Counted from the stretch's first letter, positions 8,496 to 17,087 are shown. The stretch is DNA of 64,000 nucleotides from JALCOL01 sp022649665 (GCA_030372335.1 JAUDCW010000002.1), one strand, 5' to 3'. Numbers and translations: made by a program. Notes: a model not told the origin generated them from the sequence alone.

Positions 8496-10884
8496 TACCG
8501 AAGAAGCAACTGTTAAAGGAAAAGTCTTGGCGATCTTTTTTGAGAACCCAAGCAATTTTTATAAAGTCGTCCTGCTGGAAGTTCAAGAAAGCGAGCCGCC
8601 CTTGGCAGAGCCCGAGATCGTCGTGACCGGCAATTTTGGCGATCTGCATGAAGGTGAAGCGTATCAATTTTTCGGTGAAGTCGTCGAACATCCGAAATAC
8701 GGTCGTCAATTTCAAGCATTGCGCTACCGGCAAGTCCAGCCGACTTCCACGGAAGGGGTCGTCGATTATTTAGCGAGCGATAAATTTCCGGGGATCGGCA
8801 AAAAAACGGCGGAGACGATCGTGGAAACACTGGGAATCGACGCGATCGATAAAATCCTGGCAGAGCCGGCGTGTCTCGCGAAGATCCCGCGCTTTACTGC
8901 GAAAAAACGGCAAATGCTGGTGGAAACACTGCGGCAGAACTATGGGATGGAAAAGATCATCATCCAGCTGAATCAATACGGCTTCAGCGCGCAGCTCGCG
9001 TTTGCGATCTACCAAGTGTATAAAGAGGATACGCTTGAAGTCGTTCAAAAGCATCCTTATCAGCTCGTTGAAGATGTCGAAGGGATCGGTTTTAAAAAAG
9101 CAGATGATCTGGCGGAAAACTTAGGGATCGATGCCCGCTCACCGGAACGGATCCGGGCTGCGATCCAATATGAGCTGCCGCATTTATGCATGGATAGCGG
9201 TGATACATACGTTGAGGCGGAAACCCTTTTAGCGAACAGTTTGGAAATATTGGAAAAAGCCCGTGCAGTCGAGATCCCGCGCGAAACAGCTGCTCAAATG
9301 ATCTTGGAACTCGCAGAAGAAGGCAAGATCCAAGAAGAAGGGACGCGCTTGTTTGAAAACTCGCTTTATTTCGCTGAGATCGGGATCGCTGGTGCGATCG
9401 AGCGTCTCCAAAAAACACAAAATACGCACGACTACACTACGCAAGAGCTGCAACCCAAAATTCATGAAATCGAAAAAAATGCCCAGCTGAATTATGGTGC
9501 TTCACAACGTGATGCGATCGAAAAAGCTGCAAAAAGTCCGCTCTTTCTGCTGACTGGCGGCCCGGGGACCGGAAAGACGACAGTGATCGATGGGATCGTG
9601 CGGCTTTATGCGGCACTCAATGACGTTTCGCTGCGGCCGGAAGACTACACGGACGAACCTTTCCCGATCCTTTTGGCAGCTCCGACCGGCCGCGCGGCAA
9701 AACGGCTGAATGAAACGACCGGCTTGCCGGCGAGTACGATCCATCGTCTGCTGGGTCTGACCGGCCAAGAGAGAGATCCAGTCGAAAGCGCTCAAGAGAT
9801 CGATGGCGGTCTGTTGATCATCGATGAATTTTCGATGGTCGACACGTGGCTTGCAAATGCACTTTTTCAAGCGATCCCGAGCAAGATGCAAGTGATTTTG
9901 GTCGGCGATAAAGATCAGCTGCCCTCGGTCGGACCAGGGCAGGTGCTGCATGATCTTTTAACGGTCCCGACGATCCCGCATAAAGAGCTGACCGAGATCT
10001 ACCGCCAAAAAGAAGGTTCAACGATCATCACTCTGGCGCACGAGATTCGGCAAGGACGGCTGCCGAAAAACTTTAGACAGAATCAAGCTGACCGTTCGTA
10101 TTTTCCGGCGCACAGCGCGCAAATCGAACCATTGATCCGCCAGATCGTCGAGAAAGCCCAGAAAAAAGGTTTTACCGCCCAGCAGATCCAAGTACTGGCG
10201 CCGATGTATCGCGGTCCGGCGGGGATCGATGCGCTGAATCAGATGCTGCAGGAAATTTTCAACGGCAATCCGACTGGACAGAAAAAAGAAGTCGCCGACC
10301 GGAAGTGGAAATATCGCATCAATGATAAAGTACTGCAATTGGTCAATGCACCTGAGCTGAATGTTTTCAACGGCGACATGGGCGTGATCACTGGGATCAC
10401 GCTCGCCAAAGACAGCGAACAAAAAGTCGATGAGCTGACGATCCTTTTCGATGGCGGCGAAGTGACTTATCCGCGGAACGAATGGTACAAGATCACGCTT
10501 GCCTACGCGTGCTCGATCCATAAAGCACAAGGCAGCGAGTTCGAAATGGTGATCTTGCCGATGGTCCGGCAATATCACCGGATGCTCCAGCGCAATCTGC
10601 TGTATACAGCGATCACCCGCAGCAAAAAGATTTTGATCATGCTGGGTGAGCTGGATGCTTTTGAAGCCTGTGTCCAAAATGAATCTGCGAATCGCAAAAC
10701 GCGGCTTGCGGCACGCTTGTGCAAGGAAGAAGAAAAAGAAAAAAGCGTCGGAAGCGAAGAAGCTCCAGACGCGATCATCGAAGAGGAAAAGCCGGATTAC
10801 CGGCTGACGAAAGTCAAAATCGCAGCAGGGATCGATCCCTTGATCGGAATGAACGGCTTGACGCCGCTTGACTTTCAAAGCTAA
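8470..10884 (+). CDS. recD2: RecD2-type DNA helicase
   Basis: 804-aa SF1B 5'-3' helicase that works without RecBC in Firmicutes and has roles in repair and replication-fork progress. The N-terminal OB-like and helix-hairpin-helix region has FPGIGKKTAETI and VEGIGFKKADDL. It is followed by Walker A GGPGTGKTT (about residue 363), the motif II region IIDEFSM, and the C-terminal motifs VGDKDQLPSVGPG and YTAITRSKK. The start is TTG 8470 behind a G-rich ribosome site, inside the end of the phosphatase gene. Full family length. Confidence 0.95.
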   Translation: MNPETTLFDTEEATVKGKVLAIFFENPSNFYKVVLLEVQESEPPLAEPEIVVTGNFGDLHEGEAYQFFGEVVEHPKYGRQFQALRYRQVQPTSTEGVVDYLASDKFPGIGKKTAETIVETLGIDAIDKILAEPACLAKIPRFTAKKRQMLVETLRQNYGMEKIIIQLNQYGFSAQLAFAIYQVYKEDTLEVVQKHPYQLVEDVEGIGFKKADDLAENLGIDARSPERIRAAIQYELPHLCMDSGDTYVEAETLLANSLEILEKARAVEIPRETAAQMILELAEEGKIQEEGTRLFENSLYFAEIGIAGAIERLQKTQNTHDYTTQELQPKIHEIEKNAQLNYGASQRDAIEKAAKSPLFLLTGGPGTGKTTVIDGIVRLYAALNDVSLRPEDYTDEPFPILLAAPTGRAAKRLNETTGLPASTIHRLLGLTGQERDPVESAQEIDGGLLIIDEFSMVDTWLANALFQAIPSKMQVILVGDKDQLPSVGPGQVLHDLLTVPTIPHKELTEIYRQKEGSTIITLAHEIRQGRLPKNFRQNQADRSYFPAHSAQIEPLIRQIVEKAQKKGFTAQQIQVLAPMYRGPAGIDALNQMLQEIFNGNPTGQKKEVADRKWKYRINDKVLQLVNAPELNVFNGDMGVITGITLAKDSEQKVDELTILFDGGEVTYPRNEWYKITLAYACSIHKAQGSEFEMVILPMVRQYHRMLQRNLLYTAITRSKKILIMLGELDAFEACVQNESANRKTRLAARLCKEEEKEKSVGSEEAPDAIIEEEKPDYRLTKVKIAAGIDPLIGMNGLTPLDFQS

Positions 10885-11882
10885 AACCACAAAAATTTTG
10901 ATTTAACAGCGAAGGTCAGATCAAGCGAGCGCTTGCTCCAGACTTCGCCATCAGTTTGCACAAACTGCGGAATGGTCGAGACCAGCCGCAGTTTTGTCGT
11001 TTTCAGGTGATGGAAATAACGGCTTTTTGCTTGTTTTTTGAAAAGCAGCAAGAGCATCACCCACATGATTTTGTAAAAGGCGACGCGCTCGACCAATGCG
11101 AGATCAAGTTTTTTCTCGTATGGATCCGCCATTGGCAAAATCGCGACACCGCCGCCGAAATAAGGATGATTTGAGATCGTACATAAGAAAGCTTTCGGGA
11201 ATGAATAGTTTTTTCCGTTGCATTCGATCAAGACCGGAAAACTTTTTTGCTGAAGCAGACTCTTGAAGATCTGAAGTTTATAAGCGTAAGAGCCGAAATG
11301 GAAATGATTGAGCCTTTTTTTGGTGTGCGAGCGGTTCGCTGCTTCAACGATTGACGCATCCAGTCCGACGCCCAGATTATTCAGCAGGATCCCGCTGGCC
11401 TGCTGGATCCCTTCTTCATAGCACAAAACATTGATCTCGCGCGGCGCCTGCGCTTCTAAGAGCTGCAAGATCAGTGTTTCCAAGTCGCGCGGTAAAGCGA
11501 TCGCACGCGCGAAATCGTTTGCGCTTCCGCTGGGGAGGTAGCCGACCGGGACATCCGGAAAAGCTGCATCAAGCGCATTCAGTACTTCATGAAGTGTCCC
11601 GTCGCCGCCGATCACGACCAAGAGCGGCACGTGGGGCGAAGCGCTGGAAAGAAAGTACGGTGAATCGTCGCCGGATTCTTCAGCAGATTTTTTTTGCCAA
11701 GGCAGCAAAAATTCCTGCGCGAGTTCAAGCGCTATGGCGCCCGCGTGTCCCGGGTACTCAGTAAAGTAAAAATGGTGGTCGATCTGCCACTTATCCAGGA
11801 TCTCTTCGGTCTGCGAGGCATTTCGAGCGCCGATGCCGCCGCCGGATTGCGGATTGACGATAATATAAAGCGATTTTTTCAT
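10881..11882 (-). CDS. Diacylglycerol kinase family lipid kinase
   Basis: 333-aa DagK/YegS/LCB5-family kinase that recycles diacylglycerol to phosphatidate at the membrane in Gram-positives (DgkB type). The N-terminal nucleotide motif is NPQSGGG, the catalytic loop is VIGGDGTLHEVLN, and the C-terminal beta domain follows. I place the start at ATG 11882; the open frame continues upstream but the only good promoter (-10 at 11947-11952) starts transcription after those codons. The AAAGGAG closest to the ATG is about 27 nt away, separated by a short GC-rich hairpin, which is unusual. Converges with recD2, sharing 4 bp. Confidence 0.9.
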   Translation of the reverse strand: MKKSLYIIVNPQSGGGIGARNASQTEEILDKWQIDHHFYFTEYPGHAGAIALELAQEFLLPWQKKSAEESGDDSPYFLSSASPHVPLLVVIGGDGTLHEVLNALDAAFPDVPVGYLPSGSANDFARAIALPRDLETLILQLLEAQAPREINVLCYEEGIQQASGILLNNLGVGLDASIVEAANRSHTKKRLNHFHFGSYAYKLQIFKSLLQQKSFPVLIECNGKNYSFPKAFLCTISNHPYFGGGVAILPMADPYEKKLDLALVERVAFYKIMWVMLLLLFKKQAKSRYFHHLKTTKLRLVSTIPQFVQTDGEVWSKRSLDLTFAVKSKFLWF

Positions 11883-11946
11883 ATAGGTAAGCGCAACTCG
11901 CGCTCGCGTCGCTCCTTTCGTAAGCAAATCAAATTTTGTCTGCTTC

Positions 11947-11955
11947 ATTATAACA
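11947..11955 (-). promoter_or_regulatory. Extended -10 promoter for the lipid kinase gene
   Basis: On the minus strand TGTTATAAT gives a TGn extended -10 hexamer TATAAT; the -35 region is poor. Predicted start near 11940. Confidence 0.5.
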
Positions 11956-11999
11956 AAAGTCTTGCAGAAATGGGAAAAGCATTTTTTACTGGATTCTAC

Positions 12000-12028
12000 T
12001 TGCAAATCAGTGCAACTCCTGATATAAA
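12000..12028 (+). promoter_or_regulatory. Promoter of the queT riboswitch transcript
   Basis: -35 TTGCAA (12000-12005), 17 bp spacer, -10 TATAAA (12023-12028). Predicted start about 12035, leaving a 78-nt leader before queT. Confidence 0.6.
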
Positions 12029-12060
12029 GGGAGCGTTGCGATTGTTGGGGGAGATCCCTG

Positions 12061-12100
12061 AGCGGTTCATCAACCATCCCGCTTTATCAAAACTCGGAGG
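12061..12100 (+). promoter_or_regulatory. preQ1-I riboswitch candidate controlling queT
   Basis: A 5-bp stem AGCGG / CCGCT (12061-12065, 12079-12083) encloses a loop starting UUC. An A-rich tail, UUAUCAAAACUCGGAGG, carries the Shine-Dalgarno sequence. This is the layout of class I preQ1 aptamers: H-type pseudoknot with an A-rich L3 and a sequestered SD. The tail closely resembles what I recall of the Thermoanaerobacter tengcongensis aptamer. It lies 13 nt before the ATG of a QueT-family transporter, the expected regulated gene. Recognition is by pattern; no covariance model was run. Confidence 0.75.
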
Positions 12101-12112
12101 GAGAGAATAAGA

Positions 12113-12616
12113 ATGAAAACAACAGAGGTAGAACAAAGGAGCCGGGTGCATTTATTAGCGATCAATGCACTGGTAGCGGCGCTGTATTTAGCGTTGTTCC
12201 TAGTTGCGCCGTCCAGCGGTGCGATCCAGTTCCGTATTTCAGAGTCATTGAACCACTTGGTCGTTTTCAATAAACGGCTGCGCTGGGGTGTCATGATCGG
12301 GGTCATTTTGGCCAATTTCATGTTCGGCTTGGGAATTTTAGATGTTTTGTTCGGCGGCGGTCAAACGATCTTGGCATTGACGATCACTGCATTTTTGAGC
12401 AAATTCATCAAAGACAAAAAATGGCTATTATTTTGGAACAGTATCATTTTTGTCGCAACGATGTTTTTGATCGCGATCCTGCTGGTGATCACCACCCAGC
12501 TGCCGTTTTGGGCTACTTACGGCACACTCGCACTCAGCGAAGCGATCATTATGGCGCTCTCGGCACCGGTAATGTATTGGATCGATAAAAAGCTCCATTT
12601 TGCGACTTGGTTGTAG
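12113..12616 (+). CDS. queT: Queuosine precursor ECF transporter S-component QueT
   Basis: 167-aa membrane protein with about five hydrophobic helices. The QueT-family block GAIQFRISESLNHLVVF is followed by the loop GLGILDVLFGGGQT. It captures queuine or preQ1-type precursors for an energy-coupling-factor transporter. The leader contains a probable preQ1-I riboswitch whose SD (GGAGG 12096-12100) serves this ATG, which agrees with the assignment. Terminator follows at 12645. Confidence 0.9.
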   Translation: MKTTEVEQRSRVHLLAINALVAALYLALFLVAPSSGAIQFRISESLNHLVVFNKRLRWGVMIGVILANFMFGLGILDVLFGGGQTILALTITAFLSKFIKDKKWLLFWNSIIFVATMFLIAILLVITTQLPFWATYGTLALSEAIIMALSAPVMYWIDKKLHFATWL

Positions 12617-12644
12617 CAGCTTTTGAAACGCTGTTTAACTGAAG

Positions 12645-12680
12645 AAAAGGACCTGCGGCGGCTTCGTCGCAGGTCCTTTT
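12645..12680. terminator. Bidirectional terminator, queT / CBS gene
   Basis: Stem AAAGGACCTGCG / CGCAGGTCCTTT with a short loop, A run on the left and TTTTC on the right. Serves the convergent queT and CBS-domain genes. Confidence 0.85.
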
Positions 12681-12682
12681 CT

Positions 12683-13327
12683 TTAGTTGCTGGGGTGTTG
12701 CAGATCTTCGATTTCGATGACCTGGAAATTTTTCTTTTCGAGCTGTGCGATAATGTCGTCGCGGATTTCCGGTGTGACCCCTTGCGGCAGCGTCATCAGT
12801 GTCCGCCGAATAAATTCATCTTGGCCGACGTCGAGCGTGATGCAGCTGGCAATGCTCGTCACTTTCGAAATGATTTTCGCAATAGCAGCCAAATCACCGC
12901 GCTTGCCGGTCGAAGCGATCGTCAACACATAGCTGCCGGTCGAAACATTCCAAGATTCAGAGAGCATATTCAGCAAGCTGGCGTGCGTCAGGATACCGTA
13001 GAAATGCTGATCCTCATCCAATACCGCGATGTAGGGAAGCTCTTTGATCGTAAAGAATACTTTAAAGAACGAAGTATTCACATAAATAAATTTCGTTGCG
13101 TTTTTCAATAAATACGTTACCGGCAGATTCATGTCGCCGCCGTTTGCTTTGTGGCGGTAAATATGCATTTTATAAATATTGCCGCGGAACAGCGCGCCGG
13201 TTTTATCAAGGACCGGAACACAACGAAACCCCGAACCTTCCAAAATTTTCAACGCTTCAGCAAGCGTCGCCGTTTCATCGACCGTCGTCAAGTCTTCTTT
13301 TTTATAAACCAAAGTTTTTAACAGCAT
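12683..13327 (-). CDS. CBS-pair plus ACT-like protein (CbpA/AcuB type)
   Basis: 214-aa cytosolic protein. Two CBS motifs span about residues 1-125 (LVYKKEDLTTVDETATL ... VLDEDQHFYGILTHASLL). An ACT-like regulatory region follows (about 132-205, YVLTIASTGKRGDLAAI). This domain order is that of AcuB-like proteins and of Listeria CbpA, which binds cyclic di-AMP. The ligand here is an inference from architecture. ATG with GGAGG 8-9 nt upstream. Confidence 0.75.
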   Translation of the reverse strand: MLLKTLVYKKEDLTTVDETATLAEALKILEGSGFRCVPVLDKTGALFRGNIYKMHIYRHKANGGDMNLPVTYLLKNATKFIYVNTSFFKVFFTIKELPYIAVLDEDQHFYGILTHASLLNMLSESWNVSTGSYVLTIASTGKRGDLAAIAKIISKVTSIASCITLDVGQDEFIRRTLMTLPQGVTPEIRDDIIAQLEKKNFQVIEIEDLQHPSN

Positions 13328-13464
13328 CGCAAAACCTCCATGGTTTGATTGATATTCTAATCATAACATAATCTTTTGGAAATTCCTAAGTGGTTTTTCA
13401 CATCTAATTGACTTTGGATAGGCTTCATGATAGAGTTGAATAGGTAAAATAGGGGGATGGAATC

Positions 13465-13617
13465 ATGAAAACTAAAAAATCTGCCTTAGCTTGTTCCGTT
13501 TGCGGCTCGCGAAATTACACAAAATCCGTCAGCGAAGGGAAAAAGAGTGAGCGTTTAGAATTACGAAAATTTTGCAAACACTGCAATCAATATACACTGC
13601 ATCGTGAAACTAAATAA
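13465..13617 (+). CDS. rpmG: 50S ribosomal protein L33
   Basis: 50-aa ORF too short for most gene tracks. It encodes MKTKKSALACSVCGSRNY and ends HRETK. Two zinc-type CxxC pairs (CSVC, CKHC) mark the zinc-binding L33 form. The order rpmG-secE-nusG is the standard Firmicutes arrangement, and secE starts 14 bp downstream. Confidence 0.95.
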   Translation: MKTKKSALACSVCGSRNYTKSVSEGKKSERLELRKFCKHCNQYTLHRETK

Positions 13618-13631
13618 TAGGAGCGGGGATA

Positions 13632-13841
13632 ATGGCAAACGAAGGAAAAAAAGAAAAAAAACAAGGCTTTTTTGCTAGCGTAGTCGAAGAAATGCACCGG
13701 GTGACGTGGCCGACCAAAAAGCAATTGCGCAAAGATACACTGGTCGTCATTGAAACTTCAGTGATTTTTGCACTTCTTTTAGGCTTCTTCGATTGGGGTT
13801 TCAACAAAGGCATCGCGGCACTGATGAAGATCGGCAAGTAG
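13632..13841 (+). CDS. secE: Preprotein translocase subunit SecE
   Basis: 69-aa single-span subunit of the SecYEG translocon. It has the conserved cytosolic helix EEMHRVTWPTKKQL and one C-terminal membrane helix (about residues 38-60). Start ATG 13632 with AGGAG upstream. Lies between rpmG and nusG. Confidence 0.96.
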   Translation: MANEGKKEKKQGFFASVVEEMHRVTWPTKKQLRKDTLVVIETSVIFALLLGFFDWGFNKGIAALMKIGK

Positions 13842-13868
13842 CGGCCGCTAGTCAACCGCACCAGATAA

Positions 13869-13877
13869 TGTTATAAT
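13869..13877 (+). promoter_or_regulatory. Extended -10 promoter upstream of nusG
   Basis: TGTTATAAT (TG 13869-13870, TATAAT 13872-13877) lies in the secE-nusG gap, so nusG can be transcribed independently of secE. Confidence 0.5.
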
Positions 13878-13892
13878 GTGAAGCAGAGAAAA

Positions 13893-13918
13893 ACTTCGGT
13901 CACGGCTGAGGTTTTTTT
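13893..13918 (+). terminator. Intrinsic terminator in the nusG leader
   Basis: 7-bp stem ACTTCGG / CTGAGGT (two G-U pairs) followed by seven T. It lies just after the internal promoter and before nusG, so it ends the secE transcript or attenuates nusG. Confidence 0.6.
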
Positions 13919-13963
13919 ATTATGGCCAAAATCAAAAATAAAAATATAAGGAGTTTGACACAA

Positions 13964-14506
13964 ATGGAGTCTCTTGAAAAAAACTGGTATGTCCTGCATA
14001 CGTATTCCGGTTATGAAAACAAAGTCAAAGCTAACTTGGAATCGCGTGCTCAAAGCATGGGAATGGAAGATTACATTTTTCGCGTGATCGTGCCGGAAGA
14101 AAAAGCAACGGAAGTAAAAAACGGCAAAGAAAAAGAAGTCACGCATAAAACATTTCCCGGCTACGTGCTCGTTGAAATGATCATGACTGATGATTCTTGG
14201 TATGTTGTCCGCAATACACCCGGAGTGACCGGCTTTGTCGGCTCACACGGCGCCGGAAGCAAACCCGCTCCGCTCTTGCCGGAAGAAGTTCATTCGATTC
14301 TCCGTACGATGGGTGAGCCGGTCCGCCATAAAGCGCTCGACGTCGAAGTCGGCGAAGTCGTAGAGATCATCGAAGGCGCATTCTCCGGACTTTCCGGAAC
14401 GGTTTCAGAAGTCGATGACGAAAAACAAAAACTGAAAGTCGAGATCAATATGTTCGGCCGCGAAACGAGTACTGAACTGAATTTTGATCAAGTGGACAAA
14501 GTATAA
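13964..14506 (+). CDS. nusG: Transcription termination/antitermination factor NusG
   Basis: 180-aa RNA-polymerase elongation factor. The NGN domain begins KNWYVLHTYSGYENKVK and includes FPGYVLVEM. The KOW domain near the C-terminus is VGEVVEIIEGAFSGLSG. The start is ATG 13964 with AAGGAG about 10 nt upstream; the frame is open 14 codons further but has no site there. A hairpin plus T run precedes the gene. Confidence 0.97.
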   Translation: MESLEKNWYVLHTYSGYENKVKANLESRAQSMGMEDYIFRVIVPEEKATEVKNGKEKEVTHKTFPGYVLVEMIMTDDSWYVVRNTPGVTGFVGSHGAGSKPAPLLPEEVHSILRTMGEPVRHKALDVEVGEVVEIIEGAFSGLSGTVSEVDDEKQKLKVEINMFGRETSTELNFDQVDKV

Positions 14507-14510
14507 AAAA

Positions 14511-15368
14511 ATGAAAAAGTTTTGCTTGGGATTTTTGCTTGGGATCGGTCTTCTATTGTTTTCCGCCTGCGCAAAATCGGCAAATACACCGGCAGCAGGT
14601 TCGGAAGCGGCCCGCACTGAAAAAACTGCTGTGACACGCGAACAGACTTCAAAGCGCGGCACGCCGACGGTCTTCATCCATGGATACAGCGGCGGCGAAT
14701 CATCATTTGGCGGGATGCTTAGCCGCTTCGAAAAGGCCGGGATCAATGACAGCCGCTACCAGATTTTCGTTTCAGCGAACGGCGAGCTTTCGACGAAAGG
14801 TGCACTCTCCGGAAAGCATCCGCTCGTTCAGCTGTTATTCGAAGACAATCGCAATAACGAATGGAATCAAGCGGATTGGCTGCAGGCTGGTTTGCAGCTT
14901 CTTAAAAAAGACGGCGTCAGCCAAGTCAATTTGGTCGGCCATTCGATGGGTGGCGTCGACATCATGCGCTACTTAACAACTTATACGCAAAATACACAGG
15001 TGCCGAAAGTTGCAAAAATCGCTTTGATCGCTGCACCGCTCAATGATTTTATCGATAATAATGATCAGAGTTTTGCTGATTTTGAAGCAAATGGTCCGGC
15101 CGAGCAGGGGACGCGTTTTCGGGAATTTGCGCAAAAGATCGGGAATTTGCCGGCGGACTTGCCGATCTTAGTGATCGCTGGCGACAACGGCACCGGAAGC
15201 GACGGCGCAGTCCCGGTCAAAAGTGCTTTGGCGCTGGACGCGTTGGCGAAAAAACAGAAGCTTGATTATCACAGCGAGCTTTTGGAAGGCGAAAAGATCC
15301 AGCACAGCGAGTTGCATGAAAATAAAAAAGTCGATCAGCTGCTCAGCCGCTTTTTATGGGATGAATAA
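14511..15368 (+). CDS. Secreted/lipoprotein alpha/beta hydrolase (DUF915 type)
   Basis: 285-aa protein with an N-terminal signal sequence ending LLLFSAC, a plausible lipobox with Cys near residue 18. The hydrolase domain starts at TPTVFIHGYSGG (oxyanion region) and has the nucleophile elbow GHSMGG. Late Asp (AGDNGTGSDG) and His (KIQHSELHEN) can complete the triad. It starts 4 bp after nusG, with a weak ribosome site, so it may depend on nusG transcription. Substrate unknown; lipase or esterase activity is only a family guess. Confidence 0.82.
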   Translation: MKKFCLGFLLGIGLLLFSACAKSANTPAAGSEAARTEKTAVTREQTSKRGTPTVFIHGYSGGESSFGGMLSRFEKAGINDSRYQIFVSANGELSTKGALSGKHPLVQLLFEDNRNNEWNQADWLQAGLQLLKKDGVSQVNLVGHSMGGVDIMRYLTTYTQNTQVPKVAKIALIAAPLNDFIDNNDQSFADFEANGPAEQGTRFREFAQKIGNLPADLPILVIAGDNGTGSDGAVPVKSALALDALAKKQKLDYHSELLEGEKIQHSELHENKKVDQLLSRFLWDE

Positions 15369-15395
15369 AAAGAATTCGCTGTTGAAAAGCCGTTT

Positions 15396-15440
15396 ACCAC
15401 AAAAAGAGGAACGCGAAAATCGCGCTCCTCTTTTTGTGGT
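15396..15440. terminator. Strong bidirectional terminator
   Basis: Stem ACCACAAAAAGAGGA / TCCTCTTTTTGTGGT, extended by GCG / CGC, between the convergent hydrolase and sdaAA genes. Confidence 0.85.
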
Positions 15441-15442
15441 AT

Positions 15443-16312
15443 TTATGCTCTTTTTGCCAGTTCTTTGGCGATTCTTTTGCCGGTCGGGGTGGTCGCCAAG
15501 CCGCCCTCCGCAGTTTCACGGAAAATCGACGGCATCTGCTGGCCGACGTGCTTCATCGCGGTAATGACTTCGTCCGGCGGGATCACGCTTTTGATCCCGG
15601 CCAGCGCCATATCAGCAGAGATGAATGCTTGCGAAGCACCCATCGCATTGCGCTTGATGCACGGGATCTCGACCAAGCCCCCGACCGGGTCGCAGATCAG
15701 CCCCATTACATTAGCTAGGGTGATCGCGACCGCCTGCCCAGCCGCTTCAGGTGTGCCGCCCTTGGCGATCACGAGCGCTGCCGCAGCCATCGCACTGGCT
15801 GAACCGACTTCGGCTTGACAGCCGCCTTCCGCGCCGCTGATCGAGGAACGGTTGGCGATCACCAGCCCGAACGCCCCGGCGGTAAACAAGAAGTCGACTT
15901 GCGCTTTGTGCGACATTTTCAAAGGGCCGCGGATCGCCATCAAAACACCGGCCAAAACGCCGGCGCTGCCGGCAGTCGGTGTTGCGCAGATCAAGCCCAT
16001 TTTCGCGTTGACTTCATTTGTGGCGATCGCATTTCTGACTGCTTTTAAAATCATCGAGTCCGTCAGGGATTCATTTGTATTCAAATATTCATCGAGCCGT
16101 TTGGCATCGCCGCCGGTCAAGCCGGTTACCGAAGTCACGCCGGCGATCCCTTCTTCGACGCTTTGCTCCATGACCGCCAAATTGCGTTCCATGATCTGCC
16201 AAACCTGCTTTTCGCTGATTTCGCGTTCGGCCGCTTCTTTAGCGACGACCATCGCAGCGATCGAGGGATAATCGCGGCTCTCAGCAGTGAGGCGTTCGAT
16301 CGAATCAAACAT
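15443..16312 (-). CDS. sdaAA: L-serine dehydratase, iron-sulfur-dependent, alpha subunit
   Basis: 289-aa subunit that deaminates L-serine to pyruvate and ammonia using an oxygen-sensitive [4Fe-4S] cluster. Conserved Cys occur in LICATPTAGSAG and in LICDPVGGLVEIPCIKRN. The start is ATG 16312 with AAAGGAAA about 8 nt upstream; the longer open frame upstream has no site. It lies 16 bp downstream of sdaAB on the same strand, the usual beta-alpha order of Firmicutes. Confidence 0.95.
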   Translation of the reverse strand: MFDSIERLTAESRDYPSIAAMVVAKEAAEREISEKQVWQIMERNLAVMEQSVEEGIAGVTSVTGLTGGDAKRLDEYLNTNESLTDSMILKAVRNAIATNEVNAKMGLICATPTAGSAGVLAGVLMAIRGPLKMSHKAQVDFLFTAGAFGLVIANRSSISGAEGGCQAEVGSASAMAAAALVIAKGGTPEAAGQAVAITLANVMGLICDPVGGLVEIPCIKRNAMGASQAFISADMALAGIKSVIPPDEVITAMKHVGQQMPSIFRETAEGGLATTPTGKRIAKELAKRA

Positions 16313-16328
16313 GTCATCATTTCCTTTC

Positions 16329-16997
16329 TTAATCAAAGAAGTTGGCACTGTGGAGGTGCGGGATCTTGCGCAGCTCCGGCAGAACTTCAGCGACATCGCG
16401 TTCATCGATCTCGATGATCATGATCGCTTCGTTGCCTTTTGCCGAACGGGTCACCGTCATCGTGCCGATGTTGATATTATGGCGCGACAAGACGTTGGTG
16501 ACTTGGGCGATCATCCCGGGAACATCTTGGTGGACGATCAGGATCGTCGGGACACCCATCGTCAAGTTCACTTTGAAGCCGTCGACTTCTGAGATCTGGA
16601 TATTGCCGCCGCCAATCGAGATCCCGGTGATGCTCATTTTTTTCTTGCCAGCCGAAAGAAGCAGGCGGACGGAATTCGGATGTTCTTTTTTTTCGTTCGA
16701 AGGAATAAAAGCGATCTCGATCCCTTCTTCGTATGCCAATTTCAGACTGTTCGCCAAATTCGGATCATCAGGATCCATCCCTAAAAGACCGCCGACGAGC
16801 GCGATATCGGTTCCGTGGCCGCGATAAGTTTTCGCAAACGATTCATATAAATAAATATCGACTTTCTCCGGCTTTTCACCGAAGATCGTGCGGACGATCT
16901 TGCCGATCCGCGCGGCGCCGGCGGTGTGCGAGCTGCTGGGGCCGACCATGACCGGACCGATAATATCGAAAACACTGCGATAGCGCAGATCTGTCAT
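16329..16997 (-). CDS. sdaAB: L-serine dehydratase, iron-sulfur-dependent, beta subunit
   Basis: 222-aa partner of SdaAA. The N-terminal signature SVFDIIGPVMVGPSSSHTAG is present, and a C-terminal ACT domain (about residues 145-222) begins after GFKVNLTMG. I place the start at ATG 16997 with GGTGA 5-6 nt upstream; TTG 17009 is possible. A 15-bp perfect dyad, ATAGAATGATTCTAT, lies 20 bp upstream at 17017-17031. Confidence 0.94.
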   Translation of the reverse strand: MTDLRYRSVFDIIGPVMVGPSSSHTAGAARIGKIVRTIFGEKPEKVDIYLYESFAKTYRGHGTDIALVGGLLGMDPDDPNLANSLKLAYEEGIEIAFIPSNEKKEHPNSVRLLLSAGKKKMSITGISIGGGNIQISEVDGFKVNLTMGVPTILIVHQDVPGMIAQVTNVLSRHNINIGTMTVTRSAKGNEAIMIIEIDERDVAEVLPELRKIPHLHSANFFD

Positions 16998-17016
16998 TTT
17001 CTTCACCAATCTTTCT

Positions 17017-17031
17017 ATAGAATGATTCTAT
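17017..17031. promoter_or_regulatory. 15-bp inverted repeat upstream of sdaAB
   Basis: ATAGAA-TGA-TTCTAT is a perfect dyad between sdaAB and the divergent rplK promoter. It could be an operator of the serine dehydratase genes; regulator unknown. Confidence 0.35.
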
Positions 17032-17087
17032 TTTATCACAATCGGCGACTTGTCGGAGCGCTTGTTGCCCGATGATCGGAAAAGAAC

